A stretch of 42,508 nt of DNA, taken from NCBI RefSeq assembly GCF_000374445.1, contig NZ_KB894448.1, positions 1 through 42,508 on the forward strand, read 5' to 3'. The stretch's first letter is position 1. The number at the start of each line of letters is the position of its first letter. Below are positions 7,084 to 16,831 of this stretch, piece by piece. The DNA is from Actinokineospora enzanensis DSM 44649. Its GTDB lineage: Bacteria > Actinomycetota > Actinomycetes > Mycobacteriales > Pseudonocardiaceae. Made by a program: the position numbers and the translations under genes. The notes beneath the pieces were generated by a model. It saw nothing but the letters and a program-made list of their open reading frames with translations, did not search any database and had not been told where the DNA came from.

Positions 7084-8232
7084 TCAGCGCACGGAGAACC
7101 GGCGCTGTACCGGGCGGGCGGCGAACCAGATGGCCGCGACGCCGACCAGCGCGATCGGGGCCGACCACCAGGCGGTGGGCGGGGCGGCGAGCATGCGGTC
7201 CTGTAGGTAGAGCGCGGCATAGCCGATCGCCACCGCGGCAGCTGCGGTAGCGAGGAGCTCCGGGATGGACGACAGCTTCGCGCGGCGGACCAGGTCGATG
7301 GCGAGGCCGACGAACAGCAGGTAGAACGGCACGGCCGAGGGCGGGAAATCGGCCGCCACCAGCAGCGGCCAGACCACCGCGCGGTAGGCGACGTAGGCGC
7401 CCGCGATCATCGTGGCCGCCCACGGGTGCTTCACCGTCTTGGCCGCGAGGACCAGGACCAGCGCGCCGACCCCGATGCCCCACAACGGATACACCCACGG
7501 CGGGATCGGCAGCGCGAAGTGCTCGATGGCGGCGTAGTCGACCGGTCGGCCGATCTGGTTCGCGGCGAACTCCAGCAACTCCCGTTCGGCGTAACAACTG
7601 TCCGGGGTCAGCACGCCGTTCGGCAGGCAGGACCGCATCTCCAACGCGCCGTACTCCTGTTGCCCGTTGGGGAAAACGGTGTTCTCCAGGAAGAACACCC
7701 ACAGCGCGCCGAGCATGACCGTCCACCCGCGACCGCGCGGCCCGGCGGCGTACCAGCCGTCGATCAGCCCGGCGATCATCAGCGCGGTGCCCGCGTAGAG
7801 CAGGGCGTGCGAGGGGCTCCACGCGGTCAGGTCCAGACCGTTGACCCGGTGGTTGATCACGTCCAGCGGCGCGGCGATCAGGAACACGGCCAGCCCGGAC
7901 TGCAGCAGCCGCAGCGACCGGCGGGTCGCGGCCATCCCGGTGAAGGTGTGGATCGCCACCAGCACGATCGCGATCCCGGTGCCCACGGTGTTGATCAGGT
8001 GCGGCGGGGCGAGATCGTCGCGCAGGAACTTGAAGTGCCACGACTCGTCCCAGGACGAGCCGAGCAGCTTGAACACCAGGGCCAGCACCCAGGTGCGGTA
8101 GGCGAACCGCCACACCCACTCCGGGGTCTCGGTGCCCGCCGCGCCCCGGACCCAGTGCTCCCGGAAGAACGTGCGGAACTGGTTGACCGGGCCCCTGACC
8201 TCGACCGTCGCCTCACTCACGCGGGCCATCAT
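7084..8232 (-). CDS. Polytopic membrane protein, unknown function
   Basis: A 382-residue protein with about nine hydrophobic segments, among them WVLALVFKLLG, GIAIVLVAIHTF, LAVFLIAAPLDVI, ALLYAGTALMIAGLI, VMLGALWVFFLENTVF, GIGVGALVLVLAA and IALVGVAAIWFAA. A loop between helices carries two cysteines (RSCLPNG and DSCYAE) that could form an extracytoplasmic disulfide. The pattern HxxxxxHW near the start and SWDESWHFKF could bind metal, but I recognise no family. It converges on fbaA and shares its terminator region. The ATG at 8232 is followed by a plausible alternative start two codons on. Confidence 0.75.
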   Translation of the reverse strand: MMARVSEATVEVRGPVNQFRTFFREHWVRGAAGTETPEWVWRFAYRTWVLALVFKLLGSSWDESWHFKFLRDDLAPPHLINTVGTGIAIVLVAIHTFTGMAATRRSLRLLQSGLAVFLIAAPLDVINHRVNGLDLTAWSPSHALLYAGTALMIAGLIDGWYAAGPRGRGWTVMLGALWVFFLENTVFPNGQQEYGALEMRSCLPNGVLTPDSCYAERELLEFAANQIGRPVDYAAIEHFALPIPPWVYPLWGIGVGALVLVLAAKTVKHPWAATMIAGAYVAYRAVVWPLLVAADFPPSAVPFYLLFVGLAIDLVRRAKLSSIPELLATAAAAVAIGYAALYLQDRMLAAPPTAWWSAPIALVGVAAIWFAARPVQRRFSVR

Positions 8233-8338
8233 CCCTGCCGTGCCGGGGTGACCGGAAGGCCGGGTAGATCCGGCCTACGCGTCGGTAACCGGATGGTCAC
8301 CCGAGGGTGCGGACCGCCGCGTGCGGCAGGATGGCGGC

Positions 8339-8749
8339 ATGACCGGAAACCTGCTCGGCCCCGACCCGACCCTGCTGCCCGACCGCGCCGAACCGCAGGC
8401 CGCGCTGGCCGACGGCACCGACCCGGCCGAGGTCGCCCGCCGGTGGCCGGACTTCAGCGAGGCCTGGGCCGCGCTCGCCGAACGCGCCCTGACCGCGGGT
8501 GACCCGATCGCCGCCTACGCCTACGCGCGCACCGGCTACCACCGCGGGCTCGACCAGCTGCGCCGCTCCGGCTGGAAGGGCTTCGGCCCGGTCCCCTGGT
8601 CGCACCGCCCCAACCAGGGCTTCCTGCGCGCGCTGGCCGCGCTCGCCCAGGCCGCCAGGACCATCGACGACACCGAGGAGTACGAGCGCTGCTCGACCTT
8701 CCTCGCCGAGTCCGACCCGGCCGCACCCACCGCGCTCGGCCTGGTCTGA
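8339..8749 (+). CDS. DUF3151 family protein
   Basis: A 136-residue cytoplasmic protein of the actinobacterial DUF3151 family, conserved near fba and purA in mycobacteria (Rv0360c) but functionally uncharacterised. The hallmarks are LGPDPTLLP near the start, the helical AYAYARTGYHRGLDQLRRSGWKGFGPVPWSH core and NQGFLRALAALAQAA. Helix-rich composition and a TPR-like heptad spacing suggest a protein-binding role (inference). The start is leaderless-like: CAGGAT is followed by 6 nt and then the ATG, with no Shine-Dalgarno. Confidence 0.88.
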   Translation: MTGNLLGPDPTLLPDRAEPQAALADGTDPAEVARRWPDFSEAWAALAERALTAGDPIAAYAYARTGYHRGLDQLRRSGWKGFGPVPWSHRPNQGFLRALAALAQAARTIDDTEEYERCSTFLAESDPAAPTALGLV

Positions 8750-8750
8750 T

Positions 8751-8766
8751 CCCCGCTGCCGCGGGG
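8751..8766 (+). terminator. Short GC hairpin after the DUF3151 gene
   Basis: CCCCGC and GCGGGG pair around TGCC immediately after the stop codon. The stem is only 6 bp and lacks a U-tract, so it is a weak terminator candidate. Confidence 0.4.
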
Positions 8767-8872
8767 GACGCTGCCTCACGGGCAGGGCTGCTCGTACGGG
8801 TTCTGCGGCGGGGGCGACGATCCCGACGGCGCCGTCGCCCCAGGTCGTGGTAGGTGCGTTCGCGAACGGGCG

Positions 8873-8902
8873 AGGCTCCGCCCGTGGTGACGGACGGAGC
8901 CT
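8873..8902 (-). terminator. Inverted repeat downstream of the anchored protein gene
   Basis: AGGCTCCG and CGGAGCCT are perfect 8-bp arms, 36 nt beyond the stop codon at 8939. The same GGCTCCGCCC arm sequence recurs in the hairpin at 9954-9985, so the two neighbouring genes have related terminators. Confidence 0.55.
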
Positions 8903-8938
8903 AACCGGCGTCGATCTTGAAACTCGGGTTGTGCCCGA

Positions 8939-9925
8939 CTAGCAGTTGCTGTCCTGCGGCATCGGGGTGTTCGGGTCGAAGTAGCTCTTGCCCGACCGGT
9001 CCCGATCGCCGTCCGAGAACCGCGCGGGCTCGGCGTAGGCGGGGGCGAGCTCGCCGCGGGCCATCGCCGCGCAGGAGATCGAGTAGTTGTAGCCGCTGCC
9101 ATCGCCCGCGACCATGCCCTGGTCGGCGGGTTCCCACTTGTCGCCCAGGTAGTGCAGGTACGCCACCTCCGACCGGGAGACGGCGACGATCTCCATCGGG
9201 TCGTGCGCGTCGCCCGGGTCGGGGATGGCGAAGGCGTAGGCGACCACGTAGTTGGTGTGCACCGCCAGCGCACCCGACTCCTGGTCGACCTCGGCCCACA
9301 TCTTCCCGTTGACCTTCGGGTCGACCGGGAGCAGCGGGTACTGCTGGTCGATGCGGGCCACGATCACCGCGGTCTTGCGCGGGTCCTTGGCCTCGTCGCG
9401 CAGGGCGGCCTGGGAGCCGGGGCTCATCAGGCGCACGTACTTCTCGAAGTCGTGCTTCTCGATCACGTCGCGGTCCAGGTACGCGGTGACCAGCGCGGTG
9501 CGGGTGTGCTCATACGCCGCCGCCACCTGCTCGGCGGTGTAGGCGCCGACCGGCTCGGCGGCGGGGGCCACGATCCCGGCGGCGCCGTCGCTCCAGGCGT
9601 CGGCTGGCGTGTTCGCGAACGGCCGGGCGACGTCGATCGAGGCCTGTGGCTGGAGACCGGCGATCCCGACCTCGTTCTGGTGGTCGCGTGAGTACAGGTA
9701 GATCGACAGACCTGCGACCCCGGCCGCGAGCAGCGCGGACAGCACCTTGACCCGCATCCCCCGCGGCGCCCCCGGCTCCCGGCGGGACTTCGGCTTCCGG
9801 CCGCGCGGACCGCCATCCCGGCGGTGGTCGCGCAGCGCCTGCCGGGTGGCCTCGGCCTGCCAGCCGCGGTCGGCCAGGTCGGGATGGTTGGACAGATCCG
9901 ACGGATCGGTTGGTTCGAGCGACAC
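8939..9925 (-). CDS. Membrane-anchored extracytoplasmic protein, unknown
   Basis: A 328-residue protein with a basic, Asp- and Arg-rich cytoplasmic N-terminus (about residues 1-55, including a KPKSRREPG stretch), one transmembrane helix (KVLSALLAAGVAGLSIYLY, about 57-75) and a large extracytoplasmic domain with two late cysteines. The middle, from EQVAAAYEHTRTALVTAYLD to KWEPADQG, looks like a Mce-associated/NTF2-like fold, though that is only an impression. The GTG at 9925 is preferred because GGGGAG lies 6-9 nt upstream; the frame is open further but is not family-like. It is flanked by paired hairpins that share an arm sequence. Confidence 0.72.
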   Translation of the reverse strand: MSLEPTDPSDLSNHPDLADRGWQAEATRQALRDHRRDGGPRGRKPKSRREPGAPRGMRVKVLSALLAAGVAGLSIYLYSRDHQNEVGIAGLQPQASIDVARPFANTPADAWSDGAAGIVAPAAEPVGAYTAEQVAAAYEHTRTALVTAYLDRDVIEKHDFEKYVRLMSPGSQAALRDEAKDPRKTAVIVARIDQQYPLLPVDPKVNGKMWAEVDQESGALAVHTNYVVAYAFAIPDPGDAHDPMEIVAVSRSEVAYLHYLGDKWEPADQGMVAGDGSGYNYSISCAAMARGELAPAYAEPARFSDGDRDRSGKSYFDPNTPMPQDSNC

Positions 9926-9953
9926 GCCCACTCCCCAGTGGTGAAACGGGCGC

Positions 9954-9985
9954 GGCTCCGCCCGCAGAGCAAAACGGGCGGAGCC
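9954..9985 (-). terminator. Hairpin after the HNH nuclease gene
   Basis: GGCTCCGCCCG and its perfect 11-nt complement around a 10-nt A-rich loop, about 50 nt after the HNH nuclease stop codon and upstream of the next minus-strand gene. Confidence 0.65.
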
Positions 9986-10035
9986 TAGCCGCAACACCGG
10001 CCATTACCTAACCGTGATTCACCGGGGAGATCGGG

Positions 10036-10665
10036 TCAGCAGCGATCCAACATGGACGACAGCGCCGCCTTCTCCGAAGAGTTGACCGACAGGCTGTAGG
10101 TGTACTTCACGTGCGTCCACATCCGGGCGTAGGTGCACCAGTAGCCGGTCAGCGGCGGCTTCCAGCTCTCCGGGCTCTTGTCGCCCTTGGCCTGGTTGAC
10201 GTTGTCGGTCACCGCGATCAGCTGCGGGTGGCTCAGGTCGTTGGCGAACGCCTGCCGCTGGGCGGTGGTCCATGAGGACGCGCCGGAGCGCCATGCGGCG
10301 GCCAGCGGGACGACGTGGTCGATGTCCACATCGGATGCGGCGGACCAGGTGGCGCCGTCGTACGGGCTGTACCAGGAGCCCGAGGTGGCCGCGCAGGACG
10401 AGTTCGTGGCCACGCCGGTGCCGTCCCGCTTGAGCACGGTCTCGCGGGTGTCGCAGGCGCCCGAGATGGTGATCCAGTGCGGGAACTTGTCCCGGGAGTA
10501 GCCGGTCATCGAGCCGTCCGCGCGGACGGTCAGGCCGGACAGCTCGGATCGGGCGGTCGTCGCGCTCGGGATGCCGGGCGGGGTCGCGTCGGCCGCGGTG
10601 GCCAGGCCGAGGGTCGCGACGACGGACAGGACTAACGCGCCGAGGGCGCGTGTCTTGCGGGACAT
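10036..10665 (-). CDS. Secreted HNH-type (GmrSD C-terminal/DUF1524-like) nuclease
   Basis: A 209-residue protein with an N-terminal Sec signal peptide (SRKTRALGALVLSVVATLGLATAADA, cleavage near residue 27) and a DUF1524/HNH domain. The core motif DVDIDHVVPLAAAW has Asp116-His117, and the second half NVNQAKGDKSPESWKP has Asn155/Asn157/Lys160, the usual HNH metal and catalytic arrangement. Four cysteines (C71/C91 and C177/C209 are plausible pairs) fit an exported disulfide-stabilised enzyme. Homologous exported nucleases are common in actinomycetes and likely degrade extracellular DNA for nutrients, but the substrate is inference. The ATG with AGGAGAAGG upstream is favoured over the longer frame. 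Confidence 0.88.
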   Translation of the reverse strand: MSRKTRALGALVLSVVATLGLATAADATPPGIPSATTARSELSGLTVRADGSMTGYSRDKFPHWITISGACDTRETVLKRDGTGVATNSSCAATSGSWYSPYDGATWSAASDVDIDHVVPLAAAWRSGASSWTTAQRQAFANDLSHPQLIAVTDNVNQAKGDKSPESWKPPLTGYWCTYARMWTHVKYTYSLSVNSSEKAALSSMLDRC

Positions 10666-10794
10666 GTCCTTCTCCTGTGGGAAAGTTTCACCAATGGGCG
10701 GCGGACGTGGTGCGTTGTTCACCGTGGTGGCCGAACGTGGCGTCCGCCTCACCGTAGGGTGACGAGTCGATAACGGCCAGTGAAAAGGTCCGCC

Positions 10795-11655
10795 TCAGAC
10801 CGGGCACCCCGGACGGTTCGCCTGCTCCGGGTCCGGCCAGTACCCGAAAGCGGGCTGGGTCGGGCTCTTCACCGCCGCCGAGCAGCCCCGGGCGCGGATC
10901 GACGCGTCCGAGTAACCGACCCCGGTCTTCAACCCGGATAGGCTGCGCAGCTGCACCACCGGCTCGTCGAAGTAGACGGTCGCGCGGCCCTTCGGCTGCA
11001 CGCAGGACGCGGGCACGAACGTCCACACGCCGTAGTCGGTACCTGTCCTGGGCGCGCTGACCAGCGCCACCGAGCCGTCCTGGGTCACGTACCGGAAGGA
11101 CACCTTGTTCAGGTCAAGACCGGACACGCGTTGTGCCGCGTCGACCACGTCCGGTGCGTTGTCCCGTCGCGTGTAGTTCAGCGACGGTGTGCAGTCCGCG
11201 CCAGCGGCGAGCCTGACGCCGGTGCCGAAGGTGATCCGCCGCCAGCCGGTGTGCTCGTCCACGGTCGCCTTGCGCAGCGAGTGGAACGGGGCGTTGATCG
11301 CGCCCACCCAGTCGCGCCAGCGGTCGCCGTCGGTGCCGCAGCGCTCGGGCACGCCGTCGAGGCCGCCTGCCTTCGCCGCGTTGCGCAGGTTGCCGCGCAG
11401 GACCCAGCCCACCGGCGTCGCCATCGCGTGCGCGGTCGAGACCTTGATGCGCGCCCACTGGCCGCAGTACGCGGTCACCTCCACCCGGTCGTCCTTGACC
11501 GCGTTCGCCAGCACGAGCCTGCCCGGGTACTCCCGCACGGTCGCGCGGTCGGACGAGATCGTGTCGGTCCGCGCGGACGCCGCCGTCGCGCTCGGCACGG
11601 CCACCACCGCGCCCACGCCGACCGCGAGCACGGCCGCCATCGCCCACTTGCGCAC
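10795..11655 (-). CDS. Secreted protein with signal peptide, unknown function
   Basis: A 286-residue exported protein. The GTG start has GGAGG exactly 6 nt upstream and opens VRKWAMAAVLAVGVGAVVAVPSATA, a clear signal peptide with cleavage near residue 26. The next 70 residues (RATVREYPGRLVLANAVKDDRVEVTAYCGQWARIKV, GWVLRGNL) look like an SH3b-type cell-wall-binding fold. The C-terminal 190 residues contain DRWRDWVGAINAPFHSLRKATV and six cysteines. I do not recognise the second domain. The frame extends far upstream, but that part lies over the intergenic region and the next gene. It lies in a row of exported proteins between fba and purA. Confidence 0.72.
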   Translation of the reverse strand: MRKWAMAAVLAVGVGAVVAVPSATAASARTDTISSDRATVREYPGRLVLANAVKDDRVEVTAYCGQWARIKVSTAHAMATPVGWVLRGNLRNAAKAGGLDGVPERCGTDGDRWRDWVGAINAPFHSLRKATVDEHTGWRRITFGTGVRLAAGADCTPSLNYTRRDNAPDVVDAAQRVSGLDLNKVSFRYVTQDGSVALVSAPRTGTDYGVWTFVPASCVQPKGRATVYFDEPVVQLRSLSGLKTGVGYSDASIRARGCSAAVKSPTQPAFGYWPDPEQANRPGCPV

Positions 11656-11761
11656 AACAAACCTCCGGTGTCGTCGATGCGTGATCACCGGTAGTAGCGC
11701 GCGAAACACCCGTCCGACGACACCGTTGTTGCCCATCCGGTCAACGGCAGTGCACGGGCTG

Positions 11762-12442
11762 TCACACCAAGCCGCGGGCCACGCGCAGATCCTCGGTGTG
11801 ACGGTACCAGGTCCACTTCGCCGCGTCCTTGACCTCGCCGTCGCGCACCAGCCGGGTCCGGATACAGCCGATCTGGAACGCCCGCCCCGCCTCGGTCGTG
11901 ATCCGCTTGCCCAGCAGGCCACCGCGCACCACGCGGACCACCAGACCCGCGCCGCCGTCCGGGTCCGGGGTGACCTCGATCCGCTTCGCCCGCCCGCGCA
12001 ACACGGTCGTGTCATCGCAGTAGGCCACGCCCTGCGGCTGGTCGACCACGCCGAGCCCGACCAGCACCCCGCCCGCGTCGTCGCGGATGAGCGGGAACGG
12101 GTCGACCTCGCCGCGCAGCGCGGTCTCCGCCAGCCGCTCCCGGTCGGCGGGCAGCCCCCACAGCGCGGGCACGGCCGAGGCCCGCGGTTCCACCGGCACG
12201 TAACCGATCGGCGTGTCGGCCAGCCGATCGAGGCGCATCAGGCGCAGCACCACCGCGGCCAGGTCGGCGTCCCCGCCCAGCACCACCACCCGACGCCCGT
12301 CGGCCGCCTTGAGCAGCGGGTCCAGCTCCGCGCGGCCGGGCGTCGCTGGCAGCTCTCGCCAGTCCAGCCCGTCACGCTCGGTGAGCGTTGCCGGGCGGCC
12401 GGTGGCGGCCGCGTTTCCGCAGGCCAGCACGAGTGCGCTCAC
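11762..12442 (-). CDS. Conserved hypothetical protein adjacent to purA
   Basis: A 226-residue cytoplasmic protein. The N-terminal third has the look of a diacylglycerol/lipid-kinase catalytic fold (LVLACGNAA, then [22 protein letters not shown], where GGDGT would be the canonical motif). The Gly-Thr of GGDGT is replaced by Ala-Asp, so a kinase function is doubtful. The C-terminal part is beta-rich with a cysteine (FQIGCIRTR). A protein of similar size sits beside purA in mycobacteria (Rv0358). The GTG start has AGGAGA upstream. It is divergent from purA with 99 bp between the starts. Confidence 0.75.
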   Translation of the reverse strand: MSALVLACGNAAATGRPATLTERDGLDWRELPATPGRAELDPLLKAADGRRVVVLGGDADLAAVVLRLMRLDRLADTPIGYVPVEPRASAVPALWGLPADRERLAETALRGEVDPFPLIRDDAGGVLVGLGVVDQPQGVAYCDDTTVLRGRAKRIEVTPDPDGGAGLVVRVVRGGLLGKRITTEAGRAFQIGCIRTRLVRDGEVKDAAKWTWYRHTEDLRVARGLV

Positions 12443-12460
12443 TGCTGTCTCCTGGTCTAG

Positions 12461-13828
<1,368 letters not shown>

Positions 13829-13835
13829 TCCTCGG

Positions 13836-13865
13836 GGGCCGGGTCGCACTGGGGCGACCCGGCCC
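13836..13865 (+). terminator. Terminator between purA and ssuD
   Basis: GGGCCGGGTCGC and its perfect 12-nt complement around a 6-nt loop, 7 nt after the purA stop. It lies between convergent genes and may work in both directions. Confidence 0.82.
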
Positions 13866-13891
13866 GTTCGGATCCGTTGGGCTCTGTTCGG

Positions 13892-15037
13892 TCAGGACGC
13901 GGCGACGCGTAGACCCGGTGCGGTCGCCGGACGTCGTCCCGCGATGAGGCCGCGCCGGGCGAGTTCCGGGTAGACGCCCTCGCCGAACCAGTAGGCCTCC
14001 TCCAGGTGCGGGTAGCCGGAGAGCACGAACTCGGTGATGCCGACCGAGTGGTACTCCTCGATCAGGTCCGCCACTTCGGCATGACTGCCCACCAACGCCG
14101 TACCGGCGCCGCCGCGCACGAGCCCGACACCCGCCCACAGTCCCGGATGGATCTCCAAGCCACGCACCCCTCGGTCCAGCGCGCCCTCGTGCAACGCCAG
14201 CATCCGTTGCTGCCCCACCGATTGGCTGGCCGACAGCTGTTTCTGGGCCGCCTCGACATTGGCCGGGTCCAGGGACGACAGCAGCCGTTCCGCCTCGGCC
14301 CACGCCGCCGCCGACGTGTCGCGGGAGATCGTGTGCAGGCGGACGCCGAACCGGAGCGTCCGGCCCTCCTCGGCGGCGAGCGCCCGCACCCTGGCGATCT
14401 TCTCGGCGACCTGGGCGGGCGGCTCGCCCCAGGTCAGGTACACATCCGTGCGCTTGGCCGCGACCGGGAGGGCGGCGTCCGACGAGCCGCCGAAATAGAC
14501 GGTCGGCAGCGGGTCCGGCGGCGCCAGCACGGTCGCGCCGACGACGTTGTAGTGCGCGCCGGTGAAGTCGAACGGCTGCCCCGACCAGGCGCCGCGCACG
14601 ATGGCCAGGAACTCGTCGGTGCGAGCGTAGCGCTGGTCGTGGTCGAGGAAGTCGCCGAAACGGTGCTGCTCCACCGCGTCGCCGCCGGTGACGACGTTCA
14701 GCAGCAGCCTGCCCCGGGAGATCCGCTGGTAGGTGGCGGCCATCTGGGCGGCCAGGGTCGGCGAGACGGCGCCGGGGCGGAACGCGACCAGGAACTTCAG
14801 GGTCGTGGTGTCCCGGATCAGCGCGGCGGTGGTCAGCCAGGCGTCCTCGCAGAACGTGCCGGTGGGGGTGAGCACGCCGGTGAAGCCGAGCTGTTCGGCG
14901 GCGCGGGCCACCTGGGCCAGGTAGTCGATGTCGGGGGCGCGGCGGGCGGAGTACTCGGCGCGGTTGGCGTGGAAGCGTTCCACGATGGTGCGGCCGTCGC
15001 CGGAGGTGGGCAGGAACCAGTGCAGGGTCAGGGTCAT
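13892..15037 (-). CDS. ssuD: FMNH2-dependent alkanesulfonate monooxygenase
   Basis: Desulfonates alkanesulfonates to aldehyde and sulfite using FMNH2 and O2. It is a bacterial-luciferase-like (LLM) TIM barrel of 381 residues, the standard SsuD length. Characteristic stretches are TLHWFLPTSGDGRTI, the CEDAW active-site region (Cys near residue 63), FLVAFRPGAVSPTLAAQMAAT, LLLNVVTGG and YFGGSSDAA. The ATG overlaps the ssuA stop by 4 nt (ATGA), so it is translationally coupled as the last gene of ssuCBAD. No flavin reductase (ssuE) is present here. The flavin must come from elsewhere. Confidence 0.93.
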   Translation of the reverse strand: MTLTLHWFLPTSGDGRTIVERFHANRAEYSARRAPDIDYLAQVARAAEQLGFTGVLTPTGTFCEDAWLTTAALIRDTTTLKFLVAFRPGAVSPTLAAQMAATYQRISRGRLLLNVVTGGDAVEQHRFGDFLDHDQRYARTDEFLAIVRGAWSGQPFDFTGAHYNVVGATVLAPPDPLPTVYFGGSSDAALPVAAKRTDVYLTWGEPPAQVAEKIARVRALAAEEGRTLRFGVRLHTISRDTSAAAWAEAERLLSSLDPANVEAAQKQLSASQSVGQQRMLALHEGALDRGVRGLEIHPGLWAGVGLVRGGAGTALVGSHAEVADLIEEYHSVGITEFVLSGYPHLEEAYWFGEGVYPELARRGLIAGRRPATAPGLRVAAS

Positions 15038-16095
15038 CGCTGCGCTCCGGAGTCGGCCACGGCCTTGACGTCCGCGGCGAATCGCCGGTCCACGAAGTCG
15101 GCGACGGTGAACTTGGTGGGCAGGACCTTGGCGGCCACGAACGCGTCGGCCAGCCGCTGCTCGTCCGCGATGACGGCGTCGGTCAGGTCGATCGGGTGAT
15201 CCAGACCGCGGTGCACGGCCGCCAACGCCACCTGCGGGTCGAGGCCGGTCTCCTTGGCCCACGCGGCGGCGCGTTCGTCGGGGTGGGCGCGGGAGTAGTT
15301 GAGGGCCTTGGCGTAGCGGACGACGTAGTCGCGCAGCGCGGTGTTCTTGCCCGCGTCGTCGAGCGCCGCGCGACCCGCGACGAGGAAGCCGTAGCCGTTG
15401 GTCAGCGCGCCTGCCCCGGCCTCGGTGCCCGCCGTGCCGCCGCCGGGGGTGCCGGTGCCGTCGATCAGGATCCGCGCCTTGGCGTCCCGTAGGGCCTGCG
15501 AGGTGTACGGGTCCCAGATCGCCCAGGCGTCGATCTGCTTCTGGGTGAACGCGGCGAACGCCTCCGAGGGTTGCAGGAAGCTCAGCTTGACGTCCGAGAC
15601 CTGGAGTTTCGCGGCGAGCAGGGTGTTGAGCACGACGCCGTGCGCGGAACTGCCCTTGGCCACGCCGATCGTCTTGCCGCGCAGGTCTTCGATCGTGCGC
15701 AGCGGAGAGTCCGCGGGGACCAGGATCGTGTCGCTGGAGACGTCGCCCTGCTGTCCGGACACCACGGCGATCTTCGCGTTCGCCGCGGCGGCGAACAACG
15801 GCGGCGTGTTGCCGACGACGCCGACGTCGATCGCGCCCGCGGAGGCGGCCTCCAGCAGCGGCGGGCCGGAGGTGAAGGTCGCCCATTCGATCTGATAGGG
15901 CAGATCCTTGAGCAGGCCCGCCGCTTCCAGCAGGGACTTCTGGCCGCCCTTCTGGTCGCCGACCTTCAAGGTCACCTTGGCCAGGTCGGCCGTGCCGACG
16001 GCGTCGGGCACCGGGGCGGACTTGGCGGGCGCGGTGGTGCCGCAGGCCGCGAGCACGAGGGCGGCCAAGGGGATGAGCAGGTTACGCGGTCGCAC
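15034..16095 (-). CDS. ssuA: Aliphatic sulfonate ABC transporter, substrate-binding lipoprotein
   Basis: A 353-residue lipoprotein receptor. The signal peptide ends in the lipobox LAAC (Cys18), so it should be anchored on the outer face of the membrane. The fold is NMT1/SsuA-like (periplasmic binding type II) with KVGDQKGGQKSLLEAAGLL, the typical VGNTPPLFAAAA and the GVAKGSSAHG region. The GTG start overlaps the ssuB 3' end by 14 nt. Sulfonate rather than nitrate or taurine is inferred mainly from the adjacent ssuD. Confidence 0.9.
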   Translation of the reverse strand: MRPRNLLIPLAALVLAACGTTAPAKSAPVPDAVGTADLAKVTLKVGDQKGGQKSLLEAAGLLKDLPYQIEWATFTSGPPLLEAASAGAIDVGVVGNTPPLFAAAANAKIAVVSGQQGDVSSDTILVPADSPLRTIEDLRGKTIGVAKGSSAHGVVLNTLLAAKLQVSDVKLSFLQPSEAFAAFTQKQIDAWAIWDPYTSQALRDAKARILIDGTGTPGGGTAGTEAGAGALTNGYGFLVAGRAALDDAGKNTALRDYVVRYAKALNYSRAHPDERAAAWAKETGLDPQVALAAVHRGLDHPIDLTDAVIADEQRLADAFVAAKVLPTKFTVADFVDRRFAADVKAVADSGAQR

Positions 16096-16831
16096 GGTCG
16101 GTCACTCCCAGATCGCCCAGCACCCGGGCGCGGACATCGATGTGGTCGGACAGCTGCCTCGGTCGGGCATGGGTGAGCCGGTACTCGGCGGCAATGTGCC
16201 CCTCGTCGAGCACCAGTACGCGGTCGGCGAGCAGCAGCGCCTCGTCCACGTCGTGGGTCACCAGCAGCACCGAGGGTCGGTGCCGCTGCCACAGGTCCTC
16301 CACCAGCCGGTGCATGGCCAACCGGGTCAACGCGTCCAACGCGCCGAACGGCTCGTCGAGCAACAGCAGGTCCGGCTCCCGCACCAGCGCGCGGGCCAGC
16401 GAGACCCGCTGCGCCTCGCCGCCGGACAGGGTGCGTGGCCAGGCGTCGGCGTGGTCGGCAAGCCGCACCTCGGACAGTGCCTTGACCGCGACATCGCGGC
16501 CCGCTGTGTTCGTGTCCCCGACGTGCTTGTTCCCGACGTTCTTGCCACCGGCGGGATGCAGGCCGAGCACTACGTTGCGCCAGACCCGCCGCCACGGCAG
16601 CAGCCGGGGCTGCTGGAACGCCACCGACACCTGGCCGTCCACAGTGGCCTCGCCGGTGACATCGGTGTCCAACCCCGCCAACACCTTCAACAGCGTCGAC
16701 TTGCCCGACCCGCTGCGCCCCAGCAGCGCCACGAACTCGCCGGGGGCGATCTCCAGGTCCAGCCCGCGCAACACCGCACGCTCGCCGAACCGCTTCGTCA
16801 GCCCGCGCACGGACACGGTCACGCCCGCCAT
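16082..16831 (-). CDS. ssuB: Aliphatic sulfonate ABC transporter, ATP-binding protein
   Basis: A 249-residue nucleotide-binding subunit. Walker A GRSGSGKST is at 38-46, the Q-loop FQQPRLLPW at 72-80, the signature LSGGEAQ at 135-141, Walker B LLLLDEP at 155-161 and the switch His in LLVTHDVDEA. The Q-loop LLPW is typical of the SsuB/TauB class. Between the Q-loop and the signature (about residues 95-111) there is an unusual insert made of three 5-residue near repeats (KNVGN, KHVGD, TNTAG), reflecting a 15-bp tandem duplication in the DNA. The ATG overlaps the ssuC stop by 13 nt. Confidence 0.93.
   Translation of the reverse strand: MAGVTVSVRGLTKRFGERAVLRGLDLEIAPGEFVALLGRSGSGKSTLLKVLAGLDTDVTGEATVDGQVSVAFQQPRLLPWRRVWRNVVLGLHPAGGKNVGNKHVGDTNTAGRDVAVKALSEVRLADHADAWPRTLSGGEAQRVSLARALVREPDLLLLDEPFGALDALTRLAMHRLVEDLWQRHRPSVLLVTHDVDEALLLADRVLVLDEGHIAAEYRLTHARPRQLSDHIDVRARVLGDLGVTDRATA

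Noticed and set aside
12453..12460. TGGTCTAG between the purA-adjacent gene and purA, resembling half a DasR site
   Set aside because: Only one half is present (the following bases are TCTC, not ACCA), and the genes are not DasR-type targets.
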